NCBI GenBank assembly: GCA_907163375.1
Contig: CAJQUW010003594.1
Coordinates: forward strand, 17,527 to 81,526
Direction: 5' to 3'
Length of the DNA: 64,000 nucleotides
DNA from: Prostheceraeus crozeri
Taxonomy: Eukaryota > Platyhelminthes > Polycladida > Euryleptidae
Positions 58,831 to 64,000 of the stretch are shown in pieces. Positions within the stretch are counted from its first letter, which is position 1. Every line of letters begins with the position of its first letter. Made by a program: the position numbers and the translations under genes. The notes beneath the pieces were generated by a model. The model made no database searches and was not told where the DNA came from. It saw nothing but the letters and a program-made list of their open reading frames with translations.

Positions 58831-59321
58831 AATTCTGTGAATGCACGGAACTGCATCGTGGCTTCAGGAAATCGCGGTCTGACTAAAGCTCACAAACGAC
58901 TGACAGACACATTACATAGACGGGAATGACACGTGATAAAGACGTTACAGTAACACACAGCAATGTGCAAGTCGAGAATAAAGAATCGAATACGTTAAAA
59001 GATAATTTTAATTGAAGTACATGAGAAAAGTAACATGTAGGTAGCGGAAAGAAAATGAGGAAAAGAAGGAAAAAAAGTGTAATGCTTTTATCTCAACCAA
59101 GCCGATATACTAGTGTCTGATTTTACTTAATTATTTGATTACGATTTGGATATATAGGGTTTCAATTGAAATTATTTTTACTAACCCATCAAGGCCGTGC
59201 ATTTAACACCGCCTGAGTCGGTATTTCTGATTATCTCCCTGAGGTAGAAATCATCTACAGAGAATGAAAAACTAAATTGGATCCTTATTATATTGAGTGT
59301 TTTAGAGTTACTTGTGTCTAG
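58831..59321. other. Unassigned, no gene seen
   Basis: No recognisable motif, repeat end or coding frame. Confidence 0.35.
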
Positions 59322-59523
59322 GAAATGCAGGGTGTCCGCGCCCCCTGGAAAACCTGGAAAACACCTGGAAAATGAATTTTGACCTGGAAACCTGGAAATC
59401 CTTGAAAACTCATGGAAATTATGAGATCTTTTGTTGTCTTATACGGGAGGTTCATTATGCAATTTTCCACGTTGTAAACAAAAAGATAGCTCTCCCTCAA
59501 TTTAGACGATTTATTTATTTTTT

Positions 59524-61019
59524 TAAAAAATAAAGTTCCCCGACGCGTTTCGTCACGGTGGACAGTATCAAGGGGGTAAGTAAATGAACAGGCAGTTGGC
59601 TTAAATATAAAAATGATTAGGCAGTGACGACTCGTTAGATCAATTCATGTTTGCGGTTGATTTGTGGCTTGTTCAACGCTATGAAGCGTGCTTCGGCCAT
59701 TTTAGTTTGCATCGAATTCTTTTGTTTATTTAGGACAGAAAGCTGGAAATTATCGATGTTCATCATTCTATCGACATGGTCAGTCAAACTATGTTCAGAT
59801 AGTGCACTTTTACGATCTTGACAGTTCAAACTACGTCTGTGTTCATCATGCCGTAACTTTAAAGGTCGGCAAGTTTGACCAATGTAATTTTTATGACAAA
59901 TTTTACATTCAAAATTATACACAATGTATTTATCGTTACACATATATTTAGGTCCAATATCCCTGCACAGTTTACAATTACATTTGTTATTGTTTTCAAT
60001 AGTATTTATGCTATTAACTAAAGTTTGACCGGGTTTGCAGGTAACACGAACAGGAAGTTCATACTTACTGACCAGTTTATTAATTTTTCTTAAGTAGCTA
60101 TCACTAATGAAATCAACACAAAGGTTAATTTGATTTTCATTACTTTTAGTATTGGATTTTGATTTTGGTGTAATTGAGTTAGGCTTAAATCCATTTTCAT
60201 ACAGACGTTTTTTCATTACATTAACTGACTCTAAGGAAGTATCCGAACAAAGATCTTGCACATATTTAATACTACTGAGTACAAAATTATTTTTTATGTG
60301 ATTTGGCAACCAACTATCTTTACGCATCGTAATTCCAGAATGACAGGATTTACTATACCATTTATACCGCAACCTTTGACTTAAGGAAATACTTATATCC
60401 AAAAAATTCAAGTAATCGTTTTCAGGAATTTCAATTGTGAAATTGATGTTATTGTTTGCTGAATTAAAGAGATGTAATATATCCTGAAAAAACTTTTCAC
60501 TTTTTGGATATGGTCCCAAGATTATATCATCGATATACCGCTTGTAAATTAAGGGTACAGTACCTAAATTTTTATTTAAGTTATCAAGAGCTATGGTTTC
60601 AATTGCATTCATGTAAATGATCGCAAAAGGCGGAGCAAAATGAGCCCCCATAGGGCATCCTTTAATCTGTAAATATGTCTTATTATTGTAGGTTATTTCA
60701 TAATTATAGGATATGAATTTCAAAAAGTCAACTAGGTCTTCAACTCTAAAGCCATAATTATCAATTTTATTCCAATGTATTTTAGCAAACGTCTCTATTT
60801 CTGCGATAGCCTCAGCAATTGGTATACTCGGATATAAGTTTTGAACGTCCAGTGAAATAAACACATAGTCCTCATTTACAAATTTGTCAGCATTTTCATT
60901 AAGAATTTTGATCAAAGATTTAGAACTATCCAAATGGGCTGGAACAAATTTTACTAATTGGTTGAGGAGAACACTCACAAGCCAATCAACTTTCTGAGTA
61001 GGGGTGCCAATTACTGAAG
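59524..61019 (-). mobile_element. Penelope-like element, left copy, 5'-truncated
   Basis: Read on the minus strand, the copy starts within the reverse transcriptase and ends at a typical 3' tail: cttgatactgtccaccgtga, then acgaaacgcgtcgggg, then an A/T-rich end. Its 5' end abuts a second copy in opposite orientation. It lies inside the CAG-ended element. No target duplication for it was found. Confidence 0.85.
59635..60978 (-). pseudogene. Penelope-like reverse transcriptase with GIY-YIG endonuclease, 5'-truncated
   Basis: Coding sequence extends upstream of 60,978 to about 61,013 (SVIGTPTQKVDWLV) and has no ATG start, so the N-terminal fingers are missing. Visible parts: FISLDVQNLYPSIP (first catalytic Asp), KGCPMGAHFAPPFAI, YKRYIDDIILG (active-site DD) and NFLDISISL, then a linker. 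A cysteine motif (CNCKLC) and the GIY-YIG nuclease follow: YIVYNFECKICHKNYIGQT, LRHDEHRR, SALSEHSL, EARFIALNKP. The nuclease keeps its Tyr, Arg, His, Glu and Asn landmarks. Penelope-like proteins copy RNA at a nick made by this nuclease. The frame is open to the natural stop near 59,635; the loss is only at the 5' side. Confidence 0.9.
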
Positions 61020-61042
61020 GCCAATTACCTTAAGGCCCATCG

Positions 61043-62116
61043 CTTCAGTAATTGGCACCCCTACTCAGAAAGTTGATTGGCTTGTGAGTGTTCTCCTCAA
61101 CCAATTAGTAAAATTTGTTCCAGCCCATTTGGATAGTTCTAAATCTTTGATCAAAATTCTTAATGAAAATGCTGACAAATTTGTAAATGAGGACTATGTG
61201 TTTATTTCACTGGACGTTCAAAACTTATATCCGAGTATACCAATTGCTGAGGCTATCGCAGAAATAGAGACGTTTGCTAAAATACATTGGAATAAAATTG
61301 ATAATTATGGCTTTAGAGTTGAAGACCTAGTTGACTTTTTGAAATTCATATCCTATAATTATGAAATAACCTACAATAATAAGACATATTTACAGATTAA
61401 AGGATGCCCTATGGGGGCTCATTTTGCTCCGCCTTTTGCGATCATTTACATGAATGCAATTGAAACCATAGCTCTTGATAACTTAAATAAAAATTTAGGT
61501 ACTGTACCCTTAATTTACAAGCGGTATATCGATGATATAATCTTGGGACCATATCCAAAAAGTGAAAAGTTTTTTCAGGATATATTACATCTCTTTAATT
61601 CAGCAAACAATAACATCAATTTCACAATTGAAATTCCTGAAAACGATTACTTGAATTTTTTGGATATAAGTATTTCCTTAAGTCAAAGGTTGCGGTATAA
61701 ATGGTATAGTAAATCCTGTCATTCTGGAATTACGATGCGTAAAGATAGTTGGTTGCCAAATCACATAAAAAATAATTTTGTACTCAGTAGTATTAAATAT
61801 GTGCAAGATCTTTGTTCGGATACTTCCTTAGAGTCAGTTAATGTAATGAAAAAACGTCTGTATGAAAATGGATTTAAGCCTAACTCAATTACACCAAAAT
61901 CAAAATCCAATACTAAAAGTAATGAAAATCAAATTAACCTTTGTGTTGATTTCATTAGTGATAGCTACTTAAGAAAAATTAATAAACTGGTCAGTAAGTA
62001 TGAACTTCCTGTTCGTGTTACCTGCAAACCCGGTCAAACTTTAGTTAATAGCATAAATACTATTGAAAACAATAACAAATGTAATTGTAAACTGTGCAGG
62101 GATATTGGACCTAAAT
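61043..62116 (+). pseudogene. Penelope-like element, right copy, inverse of the left copy and truncated at both ends
   Basis: The plus-strand mirror of 59,946-61,019: the encoded residues are identical over the shared length and no indel separates the arms. It begins at the same point in the reverse transcriptase (SVIGTPTQK) and stops matching at 62,116, just after KLCRDIGPK, so the GIY-YIG nuclease and 3' tail are absent. The frame runs on for a codon or two into unrelated sequence and ends at 62,121. It cannot make a complete protein. Confidence 0.9.
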
Positions 62117-62696
62117 TATGAGACTTAATAAAACACTAATTGCAAGTTGTTGAAGTCATTCTTACTACATGGTTGAAGTGCTATCTGTTTTTCCAGTTTT
62201 ATTTTTCATATCTCTACTTATATGTTGCAAATATAGCCTTCATTCTCATACAATTTTTTTAGAACATTCCAGTGACTGGAGTCTCCTATCATAAGGTATA
62301 CAACATGAATGAGACCGAACTGCGTGGTATGGTTAACTATGAACAGTTGTCGAAATTTTCATTATTTTCTAGAAATATAATGTAGCCGTCTGATGCATAT
62401 ATTGGTATTTTTTATTTGGAATTACCTGCGCCTTAAAAATTCAGCCAACTTTCAAATTTTTTTCGTCAATAATATCAATTTTATGGCATGCAAGCTTCTT
62501 ATCACAGAACTCTGGGTAGATTTTCCCCAGAATTTTTCTTTTAAATTTTACGCGTGTATTTGAGTGAGATTTCCTTGCAGAAAGTCTGAACATTTTCGTT
62601 CAAACCCTGGGAAACCTGGAAAATGAATTTTGCCCTGGATATCCTGGAAAACACCTGGAAATTTTCATTCTTATTTGCGCGGACACCCTGGAAATG

Positions 62697-64000
62697 AGTT
62701 TGCCTCGCTAAAGAAATGACTAACTTTCTCAATGAGCAGACAGCAGCGAGTGAAAACACACTTTCTTGTATTGATAGTCTCATTTGAGCAAATCAGGTTT
62801 GGTAATAGATGTCGGAAATTGTTACACCAGCTCGGCCTCTGCAATAGCCCTGATATTATTATCGTACCGGCTAAGGTGATGTAATAGCCACTGCCACATT
62901 GCTATATGAACTAGAATACACTGATAATTATGGCTGGGACCTTTTCTTCATGTTGACCAAATTTTATGTAATTAAACAGCAAAAAGCTACATACGGGAAA
63001 TTGGGTGCAAAGATATTGAGAGCAATTTCTGATCTTCGAAATACGGTATACTTAGAAGCATCTCAGATTTTCTCCATCTTCTCCATCAAAATAAGGCTTT
63101 TACTGCTTTACTGCGTATGGGTGGACTACTGCTGCCAACTGTCCGGATTTGGATACGGATACTTGGAAATTTGAAAATTTGGATACAGTTTTTTTGTACT
63201 CGAAGTTAGGTGCTGTGGTCAAGATGTCTTATATACTGTATTTCACGTACATTGGCCTCATGTCTTCCTTTGAAATACTGTTTGCACTGATAAGAAATAG
63301 ACATTCGATTTCTTTTTGGGAAAAATGAGCATAGCAACATAAAGATAAGCTCTATACTTACAAACTCAAGAAATCGTCACTATTTTTTTCTAGTCACAAA
63401 ACAACCATATTTATCTTTGTGCGAGAGCAGATTTTTCTATTAAGTCGATTGGTTGGGAGGTGACGAAAGGGAAATAGTCGTTAATAAGATGTAGATATTT
63501 CTCTTCTGTCATAGAATTTCGGTAGTTCACAACTGATAGGTACGCGTTCAATCCGACAAAATATGGGGATTATCGCCTGGTTGGATCCAAGAAAACAGAT
63601 GAAAAACAAAGCACACATCATAATGATGTAGTTAGGTATAAAAGGAAGAAAAAGGTATTATTTTTGTGTCCCGATTTTTAGCCGACAGGGGTTGGCAGCC
63701 TTGTTTACCAATCAGATCGAGTTTACAATCCTACCCAGCAATGCGTGTGCAATCAATCATGCTCATGAATAGGTCGAAATGCAGCTATAATTTGGAAGTA
63801 CTGCCATAATGTGATACTGAACTAATGAAACAACACCTATACACGTAGAACACAAAGGTCTTGATTTAGGCTTACACTGTTAAAATTTAATAAGCCTACA
63901 CCAATTGTTGGTTTTGATTGCCTCTTTCACAATCTGCAGCACTTGTGTATAGCCTACAGCATACTCGTGTAAATGTGGAAAAGATAGTGTCAACTATCAT
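62697..64000. other. Unassigned right edge
   Basis: No gene recognised. A frame of 91 codons at 62,899-63,174 has no motif or splice context. The sequence is AT-rich single-copy in appearance. Confidence 0.35.

Larger units (their letters stand above)
59328..62690. mobile_element. CAG-ended element with 6-base duplication, host to a Penelope-like pair
   Basis: Ends CAGGGTGTCCGCGC and GCGCGGACACCCTG are perfect 14-base inverses flanked by GAAATG at 59,322-59,327 and 62,691-62,696. Cctggaaa words repeat inside both ends (59,341-59,420 and 62,590-62,670). Apart from the Penelope-like insertion the element is about 770 bases with no transposase, so it is non-autonomous. CAG termini with a 6-base duplication would suit a hAT6-type element; IS3EU and Dada also give 6-base duplications. 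Confidence 0.8.

Noticed and set aside
56738-62897. Weakly similar gtaatagcc segments at 56,738-56,810 and 62,826-62,897 as ends of one large element
   Set aside because: The similarity is short and in direct orientation, with no target duplication.

Overview
The window is animal nuclear DNA. It is AT-rich, has spliced genes with GT-AG introns, carries two exons of a Rab23-type GTPase, and holds a transposon set typical of invertebrate metazoans (CMC/EnSpm-like, hAT, piggyBac, pogo, BEL/Pao, Penelope-like). I cannot name the species. Almost nothing is ordinary host sequence; it is a stack of insertions, and target-site duplications let many of them be peeled off in order.

Left third (1-21,440): a host-like repeat unit of about 1.9 kb (modules X and Y) occurs as copies at 735-2,236, 18,562-20,446 and 20,449-21,437. 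Two insertions sit in it, and the neighbouring copies preserve both empty sites. Element A (2,237-4,904) has CACTG ends, a TAA duplication and an open transposase gene. The larger element D (4,926-18,559) has CCCG(G)CACG ends and a TA duplication. D carries palindrome-rich arrays at both ends, a broken CMC/EnSpm-like transposase (7,627-9,278) and, 40 bases further on, a four-exon gene for a BEN-like protein (9,319-11,714) whose reading frame is intact. A young BEL/Pao LTR element (12,233-18,312, LTRs identical by eye) sits in D's right end.

Middle (21,440-31,000): a broken piggyBac (21,885-27,970) contains a CAC-ended element of a family I cannot name (24,776-27,890, inverted repeats of about 420 bases, 4-base duplication). 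The piggyBac abuts a pogo-like transposase relic that is itself split by a short hAT-type element with an 8-base duplication. Host sequence appears at 31,176-34,298: two minus-strand coding exons of Rab23, whose remaining exons must lie left of the window or are lost.

Right half (34,300-64,000): after several short inverted-repeat elements comes a three-deep nest. A minus-strand hAT (41,002-53,603, 8-base duplication) is split by a CMC/EnSpm element (42,380-51,874, AA duplication), which is split by an apparently whole piggyBac (47,191-49,745, TTAA). Further right are a 5'-truncated second hAT transposase, a lone CACTA-type end, and a 6-base-duplication element holding two Penelope-like copies head to head as a palindrome with 1,074-base arms. 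The window is mainly a record of transposon succession; the host genes visible are Rab23 and possibly one unidentified exon.
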